From Rheinheimera pacifica (GTDB taxonomy: Bacteria > Pseudomonadota > Gammaproteobacteria > Enterobacterales > Alteromonadaceae), in the NCBI RefSeq assembly GCF_900108485.1, contig NZ_FNXF01000006.1, positions 62,001 through 126,000 on the forward strand: DNA of 64,000 bases, given 5' to 3'. Below, piece after piece: positions 44,977 to 56,512 of this stretch. A program made the translations under genes and the position numbers. Numbering within the stretch: position 1 is the stretch's first letter; each line of letters begins with the position of its first letter. The notes under the pieces were generated by a model. It saw only the letters and a program-made list of their open reading frames with translations, made no database searches and was not told where the DNA came from.

Positions 44977-46011
44977 ATGTTGAATAAATTCATCTGGTTA
45001 TTGGCAGCAAGTGCTGTAGCTGCCGTTACACCATTTATGATGCAAGCACAGCAGAGCGAGCCTCAGGCCGCTTATCAGATGCCGCAGGCAAGTAAGGCAC
45101 TGCTGACAGATCTTGTAAAAGTGAATGGGCAGCAATTAGTTGCTGTAGGCGAACGAGGACATATTCTGCTTAGTCAGGACGGCCAGAGCTGGACCCAGGC
45201 ACAAGTGCCGGTGCAGTCGAATTTGAGCAGCGTGTACTTTATTAATCCGCAGCAGGGTTGGGCGGTTGGCCATGATGCCACTATTTTGGTAACTGCAGAC
45301 GGTGGTGTAAGCTGGCAGCTACAACATTACTCGCCAGAAACAGATAAGCCGCTGTTTGATATTTACTTTGCCGATGCGCAAAAAGGCATTGCCGTAGGGG
45401 CCTACGGTATTTTCTATCGCACGGATGACGGCGGTAACAGCTGGCATAAGCATTTTCATGAAGAATTGTTACTCGAAGAAGAGCGAGAGTATTTAGCTGA
45501 ACTTAAAGAGACAGACCCGGAAAGCTATCAAATTGAAACCGAAGCCTTATTACCGCATTTTAACCGGTTTTATGCTGACGGGAATGCGTTATATATGATT
45601 GGTGAGGCCGGTTTTGCTGCAAAAAGTATTAATTTTGGCGATAGCTGGCAGCGGCTTGATGCATTTTACAATGGTTCTTTGTTTGATATAACAGGTACAC
45701 CACAAATGGCATTGCTGGCGGTTGGCCTGCGCGGCCATGCGTTTATCAGCCAGGATCAGGGCCAGCACTGGCAACAAATAACGCTAAACAGAAATGCGAC
45801 ATTAAACAGCGCATTTTCCGATGACAATGGCGCAGTTTATCTGGTCGGTAATGCCGGTACTTTGCTTATCAGTCGGGACGGTGCAGCAAGTTTTACGGAT
45901 TACTCCCAAGCTGATGGTAAAGCCATAATCAACGGCCTGGTATGGCACAACCTGTTAGTACTGGTAACCGAAACCGGTGTCAGAACGATCAACCTGAGTG
46001 AACTGAAATAA
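44977..46011 (+). CDS. YCF48-related beta-propeller protein, exported
   Basis: 344 residues. N-terminal signal-like segment (KFIWLLAASAVAAVTPFMMQA). Repeated BNR/YCF48 blades: HILLSQDGQSWTQAQVP, QQGWAVGHDATILVTADGG, YGIFYRTDDGGNSWHK, FISQDQGQHW and LLISRDGAASF. Homologous YCF48 proteins in this type of cluster are presumed to be periplasmic scaffolds next to an RND permease. Specific role unknown. One base separates it from the RND gene, so the two are surely co-expressed. Confidence 0.85.
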   Translation: MLNKFIWLLAASAVAAVTPFMMQAQQSEPQAAYQMPQASKALLTDLVKVNGQQLVAVGERGHILLSQDGQSWTQAQVPVQSNLSSVYFINPQQGWAVGHDATILVTADGGVSWQLQHYSPETDKPLFDIYFADAQKGIAVGAYGIFYRTDDGGNSWHKHFHEELLLEEEREYLAELKETDPESYQIETEALLPHFNRFYADGNALYMIGEAGFAAKSINFGDSWQRLDAFYNGSLFDITGTPQMALLAVGLRGHAFISQDQGQHWQQITLNRNATLNSAFSDDNGAVYLVGNAGTLLISRDGAASFTDYSQADGKAIINGLVWHNLLVLVTETGVRTINLSELK

Positions 46012-46012
46012 G

Positions 46013-48328
46013 ATGAGTTTAAATCGTTTGGTTAATAAGTTTGAGTATACGCTGTTTCGTCATCGTGCTCTGGTCATGGTGGCATTTCTGCTGGCAACGC
46101 TATTTTTACTGTTTAAAGCTACCAGTATTAAACTGGATGCCGCTTTTACAAAAAATATTCCGTTAAAACATGAATATATGCAAACCTATTTGCGCCACGC
46201 GCAAGATTTTGGCGGTGCGAATAATATCCTGATTTCATTATGTGATGATAGTGGCAATATTTTTAATGCCAACTTTTTTAATACCTTACGTCAGGCCCAC
46301 GACGAGTTGCTTTACACTTCGGGTGTTGACCGGGTACAGGTTAAATCATTATTCAGCCCCAGCACCCGTTTTGTTGAGGTTGTTGAGGATGGTTTTGCTG
46401 GTGGGCCAGTGATCCCGGCAGATTTTGTTGCCAATGCCGCAGGCTTGGCCAAAGTAAAAGAGAATACCGAGAAAGCTGGCGTAGTAGGCCGCATGGTGGC
46501 TGATGATTATAGCTGTGCCATGATTTCTGCCCAGTTGCTTGAAGTTAACCCCGATACCGGCGAAAAGCTGGACACCATTAATTTTGCTTCAGTGCTGGAG
46601 CAGAATATCCGCGGTAAATATCAAAGCGATAGTATCAGTGTACATATTATCGGCTTTGCCAAAATGGTGGGCGATGTGGCGGATGGCGCCAAAGGTGTGC
46701 TGGTATTCTTTGCCATAGCTATTGCTATAACCTCAATAATGGTACTGTTTTTCTGCCGCTCACTCATGCTAACTCTTTTACCCATTGCCTGTTCGCTGAT
46801 TGCGGTGGTTTGGCAAATGGGCTTGTTGTCGGCACTAGGCTTTGGTATTGATCCGATGTCGATTCTAGTGCCATTTCTGGTATTTGCCATTGGTGTCAGC
46901 CACGGTGTGCAGATGATTAACTCTACCGGCAAGCGGGTTGCTGCCGGGATGAATGCTAAAACAGCGGCCCAGGCCAGCTTCAGAAAGCTGCTTGTGCCAG
47001 GTGGTGTAGCGCTGTTATCTGATACAGTTGGCTTTTTAACCCTGCTGATTATTGAAATTGGTGTTATTCGTGAATTAGCGATTACCGCCAGCTTAGGTGT
47101 GGCAGTAATCATTCTGACTAACCTGATATTGCTGCCGGTGCTGATGTCTTTTGTTAAGTTCAGCAACCGCTACAAAGAGCGCGCGGCGGCGCCAACACCT
47201 AAAACAGATAAAATCTGGTTTGCGCTGTCAGCCTTTGCTACCCGTAAATATGCTGCTGTTATTTTGCTGGTTACTGCTGCGTTGTTTGTATTTGGCTATT
47301 TGCAAAGCCAGCAGGTTAAAATTGGTGATTTACATGCCGGTGCGCCGGCGCTGCATGAAGACTCACGCTACAACCAGGATACATTTTTAATTACCGACCG
47401 TTATGCCATTTCAGTCGACTACTTAAATGTAATGGTAGAGACAATTCCCAGTGCCTGTACTGAACACGACATTATGGCAAAAATCGACAAATTTCAGTGG
47501 TTGATGGAAAACGTCGAAGGTGTGCAGTCAGCGGTGTCATTACCTTCTGTGTCTAAAGCTATTAACGCAGCTTTTAACGAAGGGAACGCTAAATGGCGGG
47601 TACTGCCACGCAATACGCAAAGCCTGGTACAGGCCTCGTCCCGTGTTGAAACCAGTACAGGCCTGCTAAATGCCGACTGTTCTGTTATGCCGGTTATTTT
47701 GTTTTTACAAGACCATAAAGCTGAGACGATTGAGCGGGTGGTATCAGCAGCTAAGCTATACGGTGCAGAGCTCGGTGACGAGCAAACGCGTTTTATGCTG
47801 GCGTCTGGCCCGGCGGGGGTTATGGCAGCAACCAATGAAGCGGTGTCTGAAGCTCAACAGCCGATGATATGGTATGTGTATGGTGCAGTCATTTTACTGT
47901 GTTTGCTCAGTTTCCGCTCACTGCGCGCAACTATTTCGGTGATCCTACCTTTGTATGTGGTGTCTGTACTGGCGACCGCCTTGATGACAAAACTGCAGAT
48001 AGGTTTAACAGTATCAACATTACCTGTTATTGCGCTGGGGGTAGGCATCGGCGTTGATTACGGTATTTATATTCTGTCGAACATGACACAGATGCTGCGC
48101 GATGGTATGCCTGTGCGCCAGGCCTACTTTGAAGCACTAAAAGAGCGCGGCAGTGCAGTGCTGTTTACCGGTATTACCTTAGCCATTGGCGTAAGCACCT
48201 GGGTATTTTCGGCACTGAAATTCCAGGTAGACATGGGTATTTTGCTGACCTTTATGTTTATCGTAAATATGCTTGGCGCCATTTTAGTGCTGCCGGCACT
48301 GGCGGCATTTTTATGGCGTAAAAAGTAA
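46013..48328 (+). CDS. RND superfamily (MMPL-type) permease
   Basis: 771 residues with about 12 membrane helices in two sets. TM1 near 20-40 is followed by a periplasmic domain, a TM2-6 block (about 228-385) including FLVFAIGVSHGVQMINS, a second periplasmic loop, and a C-terminal TM block with VIALGVGIGVDYGIYILSNMTQ, the proton-relay Asp region of MMPL/HpnN-type RND proteins. It lacks the long loops of HAE efflux pumps. The likely cargo is lipidic, judging from the relatives and the linked DUF1302/DUF1329 genes; this is inference. Confidence 0.87.
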   Translation: MSLNRLVNKFEYTLFRHRALVMVAFLLATLFLLFKATSIKLDAAFTKNIPLKHEYMQTYLRHAQDFGGANNILISLCDDSGNIFNANFFNTLRQAHDELLYTSGVDRVQVKSLFSPSTRFVEVVEDGFAGGPVIPADFVANAAGLAKVKENTEKAGVVGRMVADDYSCAMISAQLLEVNPDTGEKLDTINFASVLEQNIRGKYQSDSISVHIIGFAKMVGDVADGAKGVLVFFAIAIAITSIMVLFFCRSLMLTLLPIACSLIAVVWQMGLLSALGFGIDPMSILVPFLVFAIGVSHGVQMINSTGKRVAAGMNAKTAAQASFRKLLVPGGVALLSDTVGFLTLLIIEIGVIRELAITASLGVAVIILTNLILLPVLMSFVKFSNRYKERAAAPTPKTDKIWFALSAFATRKYAAVILLVTAALFVFGYLQSQQVKIGDLHAGAPALHEDSRYNQDTFLITDRYAISVDYLNVMVETIPSACTEHDIMAKIDKFQWLMENVEGVQSAVSLPSVSKAINAAFNEGNAKWRVLPRNTQSLVQASSRVETSTGLLNADCSVMPVILFLQDHKAETIERVVSAAKLYGAELGDEQTRFMLASGPAGVMAATNEAVSEAQQPMIWYVYGAVILLCLLSFRSLRATISVILPLYVVSVLATALMTKLQIGLTVSTLPVIALGVGIGVDYGIYILSNMTQMLRDGMPVRQAYFEALKERGSAVLFTGITLAIGVSTWVFSALKFQVDMGILLTFMFIVNMLGAILVLPALAAFLWRKK

Positions 48329-48352
48329 AATAAATTCTGCATGAATAAACAC

Positions 48353-48376
48353 GAAAATGGCCGAAAGGCCATTTTC
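48353..48376 (+). terminator. Terminator of the DUF1302-RND cluster
   Basis: A perfect 10-bp stem (GAAAATGGCC / GGCCATTTTC) closed by a GAAA tetraloop, with T-rich sequence after it, 25 bp past the RND stop. Confidence 0.8.
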
Positions 48377-48554
48377 TATTTAAAGTGGATGAATAAGTTG
48401 TCAGAGCCTTTAAAAATCACTGGTTTAACCAGCATAAAAGCCCCAAATAATACTCGAAAAGCGCTACAATTGGCACTACACTGCGCAGCTGACACGATCC
48501 GGTATGTTCGGTACATCCTGCTGCTAAAGCGGTGACTGCAAAAAGGATAAAAAA

Positions 48555-51500
48555 ATGGCACTGATAGACGGTCAACCCTCTGTTCTACTACAAAACGTTA
48601 GCAAACTGATTAAACAAAAAGTGAAAGACCAGGTCAGCCTGGTTGAAAAATTCGCTTACACCCTGTACGGCAACATGTCGAATGAAGACTTAGTTGGCCG
48701 TAATGACAGTGATTTATACGGCGCCGCGCTGAGTTTATGGCAGACTTTTAACGGTCATGCTGAGCCTGCGTCGATGATCCGGGTATTTAACCCGGAAATT
48801 GCCAAGCATGGCTGGGAGTCTAAACACACTATCGTAGAAATAGTGGTACAAGACATGCCATTTCTGGTGGATTCGGTACGCATGGCATTAAACCGCCAGT
48901 CAATAGCGGCGCATTTGCTACTGCATTATCCACTGCAAACTGAGCGCGACAGCAAAGGCCAAATCACTGATTTCTTTAAGCTGGGTAGCAAAGCTAAAGC
49001 CAGCACCCAGCAGACGGTATTTCATATTGAAATTGACCGTCTGACAGGTAAAGCCGCCATTGACAGCTTAACCGATGAACTGCATTCGGTAATGGAAGAT
49101 GTATCGCTGGCAGTACAAGACTGGCAACCCGCCCAGGACAAGCTGCAACAGGTTATTAAGGCGCTGCCCAAACAAGCCGGTAAAGCCTCTGCCGAAGATA
49201 TTAAAGATGTCACCGAGTTTTTAAACTGGCTGGCCAAAGATAACTTTACCTTGTTGGGCTACCGTGAATACACCATTGGCCCGGTAAAGGGCGATTATAA
49301 AATCAGTGGCATTGATGCCACATCACTGGGTTTAATGCGCCGTTCTGCTGCGCGCGATCTGATGTTGTCTGAACTGCCGGAAACCGGCCGTAAGCAAGCT
49401 ATTAGTAACGGCTTGTTGATCCTGACTAAAACCAATAATAAATCCCGCGTACATCGCCCGGCGTACATTGATTACATCGGTGTGAAAAAGTTTGATAAAG
49501 ATGGCAAGGTAATTGGTGAAGACCGCTTTATTGGTCTTTACTCGTCATCGCTGTACAACAACAGTGCGGCAGACATTCCACTGCTGAAAAACAAGCTTGC
49601 CACTGTGATGCAAAAATCTGAGTTTGCCACCGGCACGCATGCTTATAAGGCACTGCTGAATATTCTGGAAACCTATCCACGCGATGAGCTTATTCAGGCA
49701 ACCGCAGATGAGTTGCTACATGTGGCTATGGGTGTACTGCAAATGCAAGAGCGTGATATGACACGCCTGTTTATGCGCAAAGACAGCTTTGGCCGCTTTG
49801 TTACTGCTATGGTGTATGTGCCGCGCGAGCGTTACAACACCCAGCTGCGTAAAGAAACCCAGGCCATATTGCAAAATGCGCTCGGAAGCGCAGAACCGGT
49901 TGAGTTTACAACTTATTTCTCTGAATCTGTGTTGGCACGTACCCATTATCTGGTGCGGATCAACGATAGCCATGTCGAGTATAAAGTGAAAGAAATTGAG
50001 CGTAATTTAGTTGAAGCGGCCCGCACCTGGGAAGATAAATTAGAAAGCGCCTTACTGGGTGTCTACGGTGAAGCCCGCGGTCGTGAGCTGATTGGCAAAT
50101 ACGTTAATGCTTTCCCGCGCAGCTACAAAGAAGAAATGCTGCCAAACGACGCGCTGGTCGATATCGGTAAGCTCGAGGCATTAAATGATGATCATAAGCT
50201 GGAAATGCTGTTTTACCGGCCACAGGAAGAAAAAGCCGATAGCAAAGCGGTGCGGCTGAACCTGTTCCATAAAGATCATCCGATCCATTTATCTGATGTA
50301 TTGCCGATGCTGGAAAACTTCGGCCTGCGCGTTATTGGTGAAACACCCTATGCAGTTAAATGTGCCGATGGCAGTGTCAGCTGGATTTTAAACTTTGCCA
50401 TGGAGCTTAACTGCGCTATACCGGCCGATTTTGAAGCCGCACAGCAGTCATTCCAGGATTCTTTTGCCAAAGTATGGGCAGGCCAGTTGGAAGATGATGG
50501 CTTTAACCGTCTGATCCTGGGCGCTGGTTTAAGCGGGCGTGAGGCATCTTTACTGCGTGCGTTAGCTAAATATAAACGCCAGATTGGCGGTACCTTCAGC
50601 CAATCTTATGTTGAAAGCACTTTTGCCCGTTATGCTGAGCTGGCAAACTTGCTGGTGCAGCTGTTTAACAGCAAGTTTGATCCCAAGTCCAAAGCCAGTA
50701 GCAAAGTGGCCGATAAACTGGAAGAGCAAATTGCTTCTCAGCTGGAAAACGTGGCTAACCTGGACGATGACCGTATTGTGCGCCGTTTTGTCGACATGAT
50801 TAAAGCGACGTTGCGTACCAACTATTTCCAGAAGAATGCTGAGGGTAACGATAAACCCTATATTTCTTTTAAAATTAAGTCTGGTTTAATTCCGGATATG
50901 CCATTGCCTACACCGATGTTTGAAATTTTCGTGTACTCGCCCAGAGTTGAAGGTGTGCATCTGCGCTTTGGTAAGGTCGCCCGCGGTGGTTTACGCTGGT
51001 CTGATCGACGTGAAGATTTCCGCACCGAGGTGCTGGGGCTGGTAAAAGCCCAAACGGTAAAAAATACAGTAATAGTGCCTACCGGCTCCAAAGGTGGTTT
51101 TGTCTGTAAAAAACTGCCGGAAACCGGTGGCCGTGAAGCTTTCCTCAATGAAGGTAAAGACTGCTACCGTACCTTTATCCGCGGTTTGCTGGATGTAACA
51201 GATAACATCGTGCAAGGCGTAATAGTGCCGCCAAAAGAGGTGGTGCGCCATGACGAGGACGACCCGTACCTGGTCGTAGCGGCCGACAAAGGTACTGCTA
51301 CTTTCTCAGATATTTCTAACGGTATTTCAGAAGAGTATAACTTCTGGTTAGGTGATGCTTTTGCCTCCGGTGGCTCTAACGGCTATGACCATAAGAAGAT
51401 GGGTATTACCGCGCGCGGTGGTTGGGAGTCGGTTAAACGTCATTTCCGCGAAATTGGCATTGACTGCCAAACCACAGATTTTACCTGTGTCGGTATAGGT

Positions 51501-53393
51501 GATATGGCCGGCGATGTATTCGGTAATGGTATGTTGTTGTCAAAACACATCCGCCTGCAGGTAGCGTTTAACCATATGCACATCTTTGTTGATCCGAATC
51601 CGGATTCGGCAAAAAGCTGGGAAGAGCGTAACCGCATGTTTAACCTGCCTACGTCCACCTGGGATGACTATGACAAGTCATTAATTTCAGAAGGCGGTGG
51701 TATTTTCCTGCGCAGTGCTAAAGCGATTAAACTTTCAGCTCAAATGAAAGAAATGCTCGGCACCACTAAAGCTAGCATGACACCGAATGAGCTGATCCGT
51801 GAGGCATTGATGATGCCGGTCGATCTGATTTGGAACGGCGGTATCGGTACTTACGTTAAAGCCACCAGCGAGAGCCATGCAGAAGTAGGTGATCGTGGTT
51901 CAGAGCCGCTGCGGGTGAATGGTAAGGAGCTTAAAGCAAAAATCTTCGGTGAAGGCGGTAACTTAGGTTGTACCCAACGCGGCCGTATCGAATTTGCCAT
52001 GCATGGCGGCCAGATCAATACCGACTTCGTTGACAACGTCGGTGGCGTAACCTGCTCGGACAACGAAGTAAACATCAAGATTTTACTAAATACGCTGGTG
52101 GCCGGTGGCGATCTGACACTGAAACAGCGCAATAAAATACTGTTTGAAATGACAGATGATGTAGCCGCTATTGTTATTAAAGATTGCTACCGTCAAACCC
52201 AGAGCATCAGTGTGTCATCGTTACTGGGCGCTGAGCAGTTAAAAGAATACACCCGTTTTATTCATACGCTGGAAAAAGAGGGTAAGTTAAACCGCGAGCT
52301 GGAGTTTTTACCCTCAGACGACGAACTGGCTGATCGTATGGCAAAAGGCCAGGGCCTGACCCGGCCAGAACTGTCTATCCTGACAGCTTACGGCAAGATG
52401 GTGCTAAAAGAGCGGCTGGTACTGCCTGAGATCTACGAAAACAACTACTTCAAACGCCAGTTGTTTGCTGCGTTCCCGCAAATGCTGCAGGATAAATATG
52501 CTGCAGAAATGGAAACACACCCACTGAAAGCCGAAATTATTGCCACTAAACTGGCCAATATGATGGTAAATGAAATGGGGCCTAATTTTGCTCAGCGTAT
52601 GCTGGAGGAAACCGGCGCCGGTGTCGGTGAAGTAACATTGTGCTACGCCATCGCCCGTGATCTGTTTGATGTATCTGCCATGTGGCGCAAGATTGAACAG
52701 CTGGACAACATTATTGCGGCTTCACTGCAAAGCAAGCTATTCCATCAGCTGCGCCGCACTATGCGACGCGCCACCCGCTGGTTCCTGCGCCATCGCAATA
52801 AGGCGTTGGATATTCAGCAGACACTGGACTTCTTTAAACCTGCTTATCAGCAATTGAATAAAGAACTGGGTAATTATCTGGCACAAACTGAAGTTGAGCA
52901 GTTACAGCAAAAGCAAGCTGTACTGACAGAGCAAGGCGTACCGGAAGAAATCGCGCAATACCTGGCGCAACTGAGCACGGTATTCTCGGTAATGGATATT
53001 GCTCAGGTAGTGGATGCCGAAAAAGTACCACTGGCTATGGCAGCAGAAATATACTTTAAGCTGGGCGATAAACTGGATCTGCACTGGTTCCTGGAGCAAA
53101 TAACCAATCAGCCGGTGGCGAACCACTGGCAGGCATTGGCACGGGCTTCCTACCGTGAAGAGCTGGACTGGCAGCAACGTGCTCTATCTGCCGTAGTAGT
53201 GCGTAGTTGTGGTAAATCTTGTGCCGCAGATGAGGTGATTAACAGCTGGCTGACCGAGCATGAAGCGATACTGGAACGTTGGCGCCTGATGCTGGCTGAG
53301 TTTAAAACCACGAAAAACCACGAGTTTGCTAAGTTCTCAGTAGCATTACGTGAATTAATGTTGTTAAGTCACCACTGTGACCCTGTAAAATAA
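48555..53393 (+). CDS. gdhB: NAD-specific glutamate dehydrogenase, large 180-kDa type
   Basis: Oxidatively deaminates glutamate to 2-oxoglutarate with NAD+. 1612 residues, the size of the GDH-180 family of Pseudomonas and Shewanella. A long N-terminal regulatory region with ACT-like segments precedes the catalytic domain (about 750-1230), which has [27 protein letters not shown] with the catalytic Lys region [13 protein letters not shown], and the NAD-binding [17 protein letters not shown]. The C-terminal helical region ends near residue 1600. Monocistronic: RBS AAAGGA, terminators on both sides. Confidence 0.94.
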   Translation: MALIDGQPSVLLQNVSKLIKQKVKDQVSLVEKFAYTLYGNMSNEDLVGRNDSDLYGAALSLWQTFNGHAEPASMIRVFNPEIAKHGWESKHTIVEIVVQDMPFLVDSVRMALNRQSIAAHLLLHYPLQTERDSKGQITDFFKLGSKAKASTQQTVFHIEIDRLTGKAAIDSLTDELHSVMEDVSLAVQDWQPAQDKLQQVIKALPKQAGKASAEDIKDVTEFLNWLAKDNFTLLGYREYTIGPVKGDYKISGIDATSLGLMRRSAARDLMLSELPETGRKQAISNGLLILTKTNNKSRVHRPAYIDYIGVKKFDKDGKVIGEDRFIGLYSSSLYNNSAADIPLLKNKLATVMQKSEFATGTHAYKALLNILETYPRDELIQATADELLHVAMGVLQMQERDMTRLFMRKDSFGRFVTAMVYVPRERYNTQLRKETQAILQNALGSAEPVEFTTYFSESVLARTHYLVRINDSHVEYKVKEIERNLVEAARTWEDKLESALLGVYGEARGRELIGKYVNAFPRSYKEEMLPNDALVDIGKLEALNDDHKLEMLFYRPQEEKADSKAVRLNLFHKDHPIHLSDVLPMLENFGLRVIGETPYAVKCADGSVSWILNFAMELNCAIPADFEAAQQSFQDSFAKVWAGQLEDDGFNRLILGAGLSGREASLLRALAKYKRQIGGTFSQSYVESTFARYAELANLLVQLFNSKFDPKSKASSKVADKLEEQIASQLENVANLDDDRIVRRFVDMIKATLRTNYFQKNAEGNDKPYISFKIKSGLIPDMPLPTPMFEIFVYSPRVEGVHLRFGKVARGGLRWSDRREDFRTEVLGLVKAQTVKNTVIVPTGSKGGFVCKKLPETGGREAFLNEGKDCYRTFIRGLLDVTDNIVQGVIVPPKEVVRHDEDDPYLVVAADKGTATFSDISNGISEEYNFWLGDAFASGGSNGYDHKKMGITARGGWESVKRHFREIGIDCQTTDFTCVGIGDMAGDVFGNGMLLSKHIRLQVAFNHMHIFVDPNPDSAKSWEERNRMFNLPTSTWDDYDKSLISEGGGIFLRSAKAIKLSAQMKEMLGTTKASMTPNELIREALMMPVDLIWNGGIGTYVKATSESHAEVGDRGSEPLRVNGKELKAKIFGEGGNLGCTQRGRIEFAMHGGQINTDFVDNVGGVTCSDNEVNIKILLNTLVAGGDLTLKQRNKILFEMTDDVAAIVIKDCYRQTQSISVSSLLGAEQLKEYTRFIHTLEKEGKLNRELEFLPSDDELADRMAKGQGLTRPELSILTAYGKMVLKERLVLPEIYENNYFKRQLFAAFPQMLQDKYAAEMETHPLKAEIIATKLANMMVNEMGPNFAQRMLEETGAGVGEVTLCYAIARDLFDVSAMWRKIEQLDNIIAASLQSKLFHQLRRTMRRATRWFLRHRNKALDIQQTLDFFKPAYQQLNKELGNYLAQTEVEQLQQKQAVLTEQGVPEEIAQYLAQLSTVFSVMDIAQVVDAEKVPLAMAAEIYFKLGDKLDLHWFLEQITNQPVANHWQALARASYREELDWQQRALSAVVVRSCGKSCAADEVINSWLTEHEAILERWRLMLAEFKTTKNHEFAKFSVALRELMLLSHHCDPVK

Positions 53394-53409
53394 CAACCTT
53401 ACTGGCTAC

Positions 53410-53437
53410 AATACCCCGGCTTGTCCGGGGTATTTTT
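53410..53437 (+). terminator. Terminator after the NAD-GDH gene
   Basis: A perfect 10-bp stem (AATACCCCGG / CCGGGGTATT) with a 5-nt loop followed by a T run, 16 bp past the stop. Confidence 0.92.
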
Positions 53438-53457
53438 TTGTTTTTATAAGGCCGTTT

Positions 53458-54468
53458 ATGTTTTATCCAATAGCACAGAAATTGATGTTCGCCTGTGACG
53501 CCGAATGGTCACATAATTTTGCCCTTGGCAGCTTAAAGCATTTGGCTCATACGCCTCTGGCTGGTTTATGGCGCCAAACATTGCCATTAAAGCCGGTTAC
53601 CGTGGCCGGTATCCATTTTGATAACCCGCTGGGTTTAGCTGCCGGGCTGGATAAAAATGCCGAATGCATTGATGCTTTTGGCCAGATGGGCTTTGGTTTT
53701 ATTGAAGTGGGTACCGTAACGCCAAAACCACAGCTGGGAAATGACAAACCGCGTATTTTCCGTTTGCCACAGTCTCAGGCCATTATTAACCGCATGGGCT
53801 TTAATAACAAAGGCGTCGATTATCTGGTAGAAAACGTAAAAAAAGCCAGCTATAAGGGCGTGCTGGGTATTAATATCGGCAAAAACAAAGATACACCGAA
53901 CGAGCAGGGCAAAGATGATTATGTGCACTGTATGCGTAAAGTGTATGCCCATGCCAGCTACATTACTGTGAATATTTCGTCACCCAACACGCCGGGTTTA
54001 CGCGATCTGCAATTTGGCGATGCATTGTACGATTTATTGCAAAGTGTGAAAAATGAACAGCTGGATTTGCAGGCGCAGCAGGATAAATATGTGCCGGTGT
54101 TCGTAAAAATTGCGCCGGATATGGATCTGGTGGCGGTAAATCAGGTTGCCGAAACCCTGCTGAAAAGCAAAATGGACGGTGTTATTGCTACCAATACCAC
54201 ACTGGACAGAAGCCTGGTGCAGGGGCAGCGTTATGCCGATGAAGCCGGCGGTTTAAGCGGGTTACCGGTAAGAGATAAAAGCACCGAAGTACTGCGCCAA
54301 CTGCGTGCCGCTGTAGGCACAGCTATGCCGATTATTGGCGTGGGTGGTATTAGCGATGCCCGGTCAGCGCAGGATAAACTGAATGCCGGGGCGAATTTGC
54401 TGCAGGTTTATACCGGTTTTATTTATAAAGGCCCACAACTGTTGAAACAGATCGTAACCAGCTTATAA
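53458..54468 (+). CDS. pyrD: Dihydroorotate dehydrogenase (quinone), class 2
   Basis: Membrane-associated FMN enzyme of pyrimidine synthesis. 336 residues, as in E. coli. The N-terminal amphipathic helix pair ([21 protein letters not shown]) is the quinone-binding membrane anchor of class 2. [28 protein letters not shown] is the first signature; the catalytic Ser lies in [11 protein letters not shown]; the second signature includes [19 protein letters not shown]. Followed by zapC, as in E. coli. Confidence 0.96.
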   Translation: MFYPIAQKLMFACDAEWSHNFALGSLKHLAHTPLAGLWRQTLPLKPVTVAGIHFDNPLGLAAGLDKNAECIDAFGQMGFGFIEVGTVTPKPQLGNDKPRIFRLPQSQAIINRMGFNNKGVDYLVENVKKASYKGVLGINIGKNKDTPNEQGKDDYVHCMRKVYAHASYITVNISSPNTPGLRDLQFGDALYDLLQSVKNEQLDLQAQQDKYVPVFVKIAPDMDLVAVNQVAETLLKSKMDGVIATNTTLDRSLVQGQRYADEAGGLSGLPVRDKSTEVLRQLRAAVGTAMPIIGVGGISDARSAQDKLNAGANLLQVYTGFIYKGPQLLKQIVTSL

Positions 54469-54585
54469 GGATCAGTAGCTGATCTTGCAATGTTAGAACA
54501 AAACAGTCTTTAACATCTTGATCAGCTTAGTGTATTTCTATAACTGTTTGATAAATAACCTACTTAATAAACCGCAGGTAAACCT

Positions 54586-55101
54586 ATGCTCAGGCCATCA
54601 GAACGCTGGTTCTGGACTTACTGTCCATCCAAAGACCGCTTATTGCTGGATATCAGCGATGAGGCACAGTTTTGTTCGCCTTTTACTGCAAGTCAGCTGG
54701 TACAGCAACCTCAGTATCAGCCGTTGTCTATGGCAGAGGCTGAGACTTTCTGGGCTATTGATGAGAGTTTACAGCAACTGGATATGCCAGCAGCCGTGCG
54801 GTTGGAATTGTGCCTTAGTGCACTGTGCGCGCCGTTTTTACAGCAATTGGCGCATAAAAGCTGGTATTTTCAGCAGGGTAGCCAGTGCAATGCGGTTCAG
54901 TCGGATGTGGTAATACTACGTGGGCTAACTAACCAATATGCGTTGGTGCTGGCTACTGAACCTGATTGTGTAACCTGTTTATTGTTGGGTGAAATAAATA
55001 CGCTGGCCGGTAAGACGCTACCGCGTTTGCAGGTGATACGTGTGCTGCGCAATCGAGTCAGTGCACTGGATGTGGTGTTGCCTTATCGCCATAGCGCCTG
55101 A
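54586..55101 (+). CDS. zapC: Cell division protein ZapC
   Basis: 171 residues (E. coli ZapC/YcbW 180). ZapC is a cytoplasmic FtsZ-bundling factor. Recognised from the N-terminus PSERWFWTYCPSKDRLLLDI (E. coli has a similar W-x-W-Y...D-R-M-x-LDL pattern), the central LELCLSALCAPFLQQLAHKSWYF and the pyrD-zapC adjacency shared with E. coli. The primary sequence is weakly conserved in this family. Confidence 0.82.
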   Translation: MLRPSERWFWTYCPSKDRLLLDISDEAQFCSPFTASQLVQQPQYQPLSMAEAETFWAIDESLQQLDMPAAVRLELCLSALCAPFLQQLAHKSWYFQQGSQCNAVQSDVVILRGLTNQYALVLATEPDCVTCLLLGEINTLAGKTLPRLQVIRVLRNRVSALDVVLPYRHSA

Positions 55102-55176
55102 TTTTTACCGGCATTCTTTCTCTTCAGGACAGATCCGACTACACTAGCGGCAATTTTGTTGTAGCGGAACACTTAT

Positions 55177-56379
55177 ATGCCTGCCATTGAACCTCCTTCA
55201 ACTGAACTTGAGCCTTTTTTAGCTCAGCTTAGCAGTGCTATTGCGGCAAAACAGCTGCATAAGCTGGTGCTGAGTAAGTACCAGGGCGCAGAGCCGTTAA
55301 AGCAGTTACAGGTAAGGCCGGTAGCGTTGAAACAACACTGGCAGCTTAGTTTTACCTATAAATACCAAACCAACGATGTAACGCATAACTATACGGCTGA
55401 GCAGGCAATAAGCGAAATTAAGGCGCTGTTAGGCGTGCAGTTTTATGCGGCTAATTTATTTAGCGCTGAGGCCGAAGCGCAGCTTAGTATCAGTAAAAAA
55501 GGCAAAGTATTGTATCAGCACAAGCGTTTAAGCCAGCCGGTAACTGTACAGCAGGCCAGCCATAACCGTGAAAAACATCGTTACCTGACACTGGACAGGC
55601 CGTTTTTGCAGGAGTTGGGCGTTACCGATGCCCGGCAGCAACTCATACCGGCAATGTCGCGTAAGTGGAAGCAAATTAATAAATTTATTGAGATTTTCTC
55701 CGGTGCTGTACAAGACACCGGCCTTAGTAAACAAAAACAGCTGCATGTGGCTGATTTTGGTTCTGGCAAAGCCTATTTAACCTTCGCCATGCACGATTAT
55801 CTTACCGGTACCCTGGGGCTTGATGCTAAAGTTACCGGAGTAGAGTTAAGACAAAACCTGGTTGATCTGTGCAATACTACAGCAGCGAAGCTGAGCCTTA
55901 ACGGTATAGCGTTTGAGCAGGGCGATGTGAAGCATTTTAAAGCCCGGGGTATTAACGTGATGATAGCGTTACATGCCTGCGATATTGCTACGGATTACGC
56001 CATTCATATGGGCATCGCTACTGGCGCAGATATTATTATGTGCTCGCCATGCTGTCATAAACAGATCCGGCCACAAATGAAAACGCCAGCGGTACTGGCA
56101 CCCATGTTAATACATGGTATCCATTTAGGCCAGGAAGCTGAAATGGTAACAGACAGCCTGCGTGCCTTGTTACTTGAGGCATCCGGCTATAATACTAAGG
56201 TATTTGAGTTTGTATCGCTGGAACATACCAGTAAAAATAAGATGATACTGGCAACAAAAAACAAACAAAAATGTAACCGTGAAATATTGTTAAAGCAAGT
56301 TGCTGAAATAAAACAGTTTTATGGTATAGAGCAGCACTATCTTGAACGCTTGCTGAATATTACGGATGAAATTTCATAA
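55177..56379 (+). CDS. SAM-dependent methyltransferase, Methyltransf_32-like
   Basis: 400 residues. A 180-residue N-terminal region precedes a Rossmann methyltransferase domain: motif I VADFGSGKAYLTFAMHDYL, then VTGVELRQNLVDLC, FEQGDVKHF, and LHACDIATDYAIHMGI followed by a Cys/His cluster MCSPCCHKQIRP. That LHACD...CSPCCHK pattern occurs in Methyltransf_32 proteins (the METTL25/GSTCD-like group), several of which act on RNA or proteins. The substrate here is unknown. Single gene between zapC and galU. Confidence 0.8.
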   Translation: MPAIEPPSTELEPFLAQLSSAIAAKQLHKLVLSKYQGAEPLKQLQVRPVALKQHWQLSFTYKYQTNDVTHNYTAEQAISEIKALLGVQFYAANLFSAEAEAQLSISKKGKVLYQHKRLSQPVTVQQASHNREKHRYLTLDRPFLQELGVTDARQQLIPAMSRKWKQINKFIEIFSGAVQDTGLSKQKQLHVADFGSGKAYLTFAMHDYLTGTLGLDAKVTGVELRQNLVDLCNTTAAKLSLNGIAFEQGDVKHFKARGINVMIALHACDIATDYAIHMGIATGADIIMCSPCCHKQIRPQMKTPAVLAPMLIHGIHLGQEAEMVTDSLRALLLEASGYNTKVFEFVSLEHTSKNKMILATKNKQKCNREILLKQVAEIKQFYGIEQHYLERLLNITDEIS

Positions 56380-56412
56380 CGCGTTAATCACAAAAACTTC
56401 ACCTATACAAAA

Positions 56413-56442
56413 TTGACTTCGAACTTCGCTAGCCTGTAGTCT
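56413..56442 (+). promoter_or_regulatory. Candidate sigma70 promoter of the galU-polysaccharide cluster
   Basis: TTGACT (56413-56418) and TAGTCT (56437-56442) separated by 18 bp, about 70 bp upstream of the galU ATG. By eye only. Confidence 0.35.
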
Positions 56443-56512
56443 GCCCTGAACGCTTAACCCTGTTAAGCATTAATCAGTAAATTGTTACTGTCAGAAACAG
56501 GACGCTCAGGCT

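Noticed and set aside
46621-47166. 181-residue open frame on the minus strand inside the RND gene
   Set aside because: Antisense shadow of a GC-balanced coding sequence: it lacks a ribosome-binding site and has Ser/Thr/Pro/Ile-rich composition with no recognisable domain.
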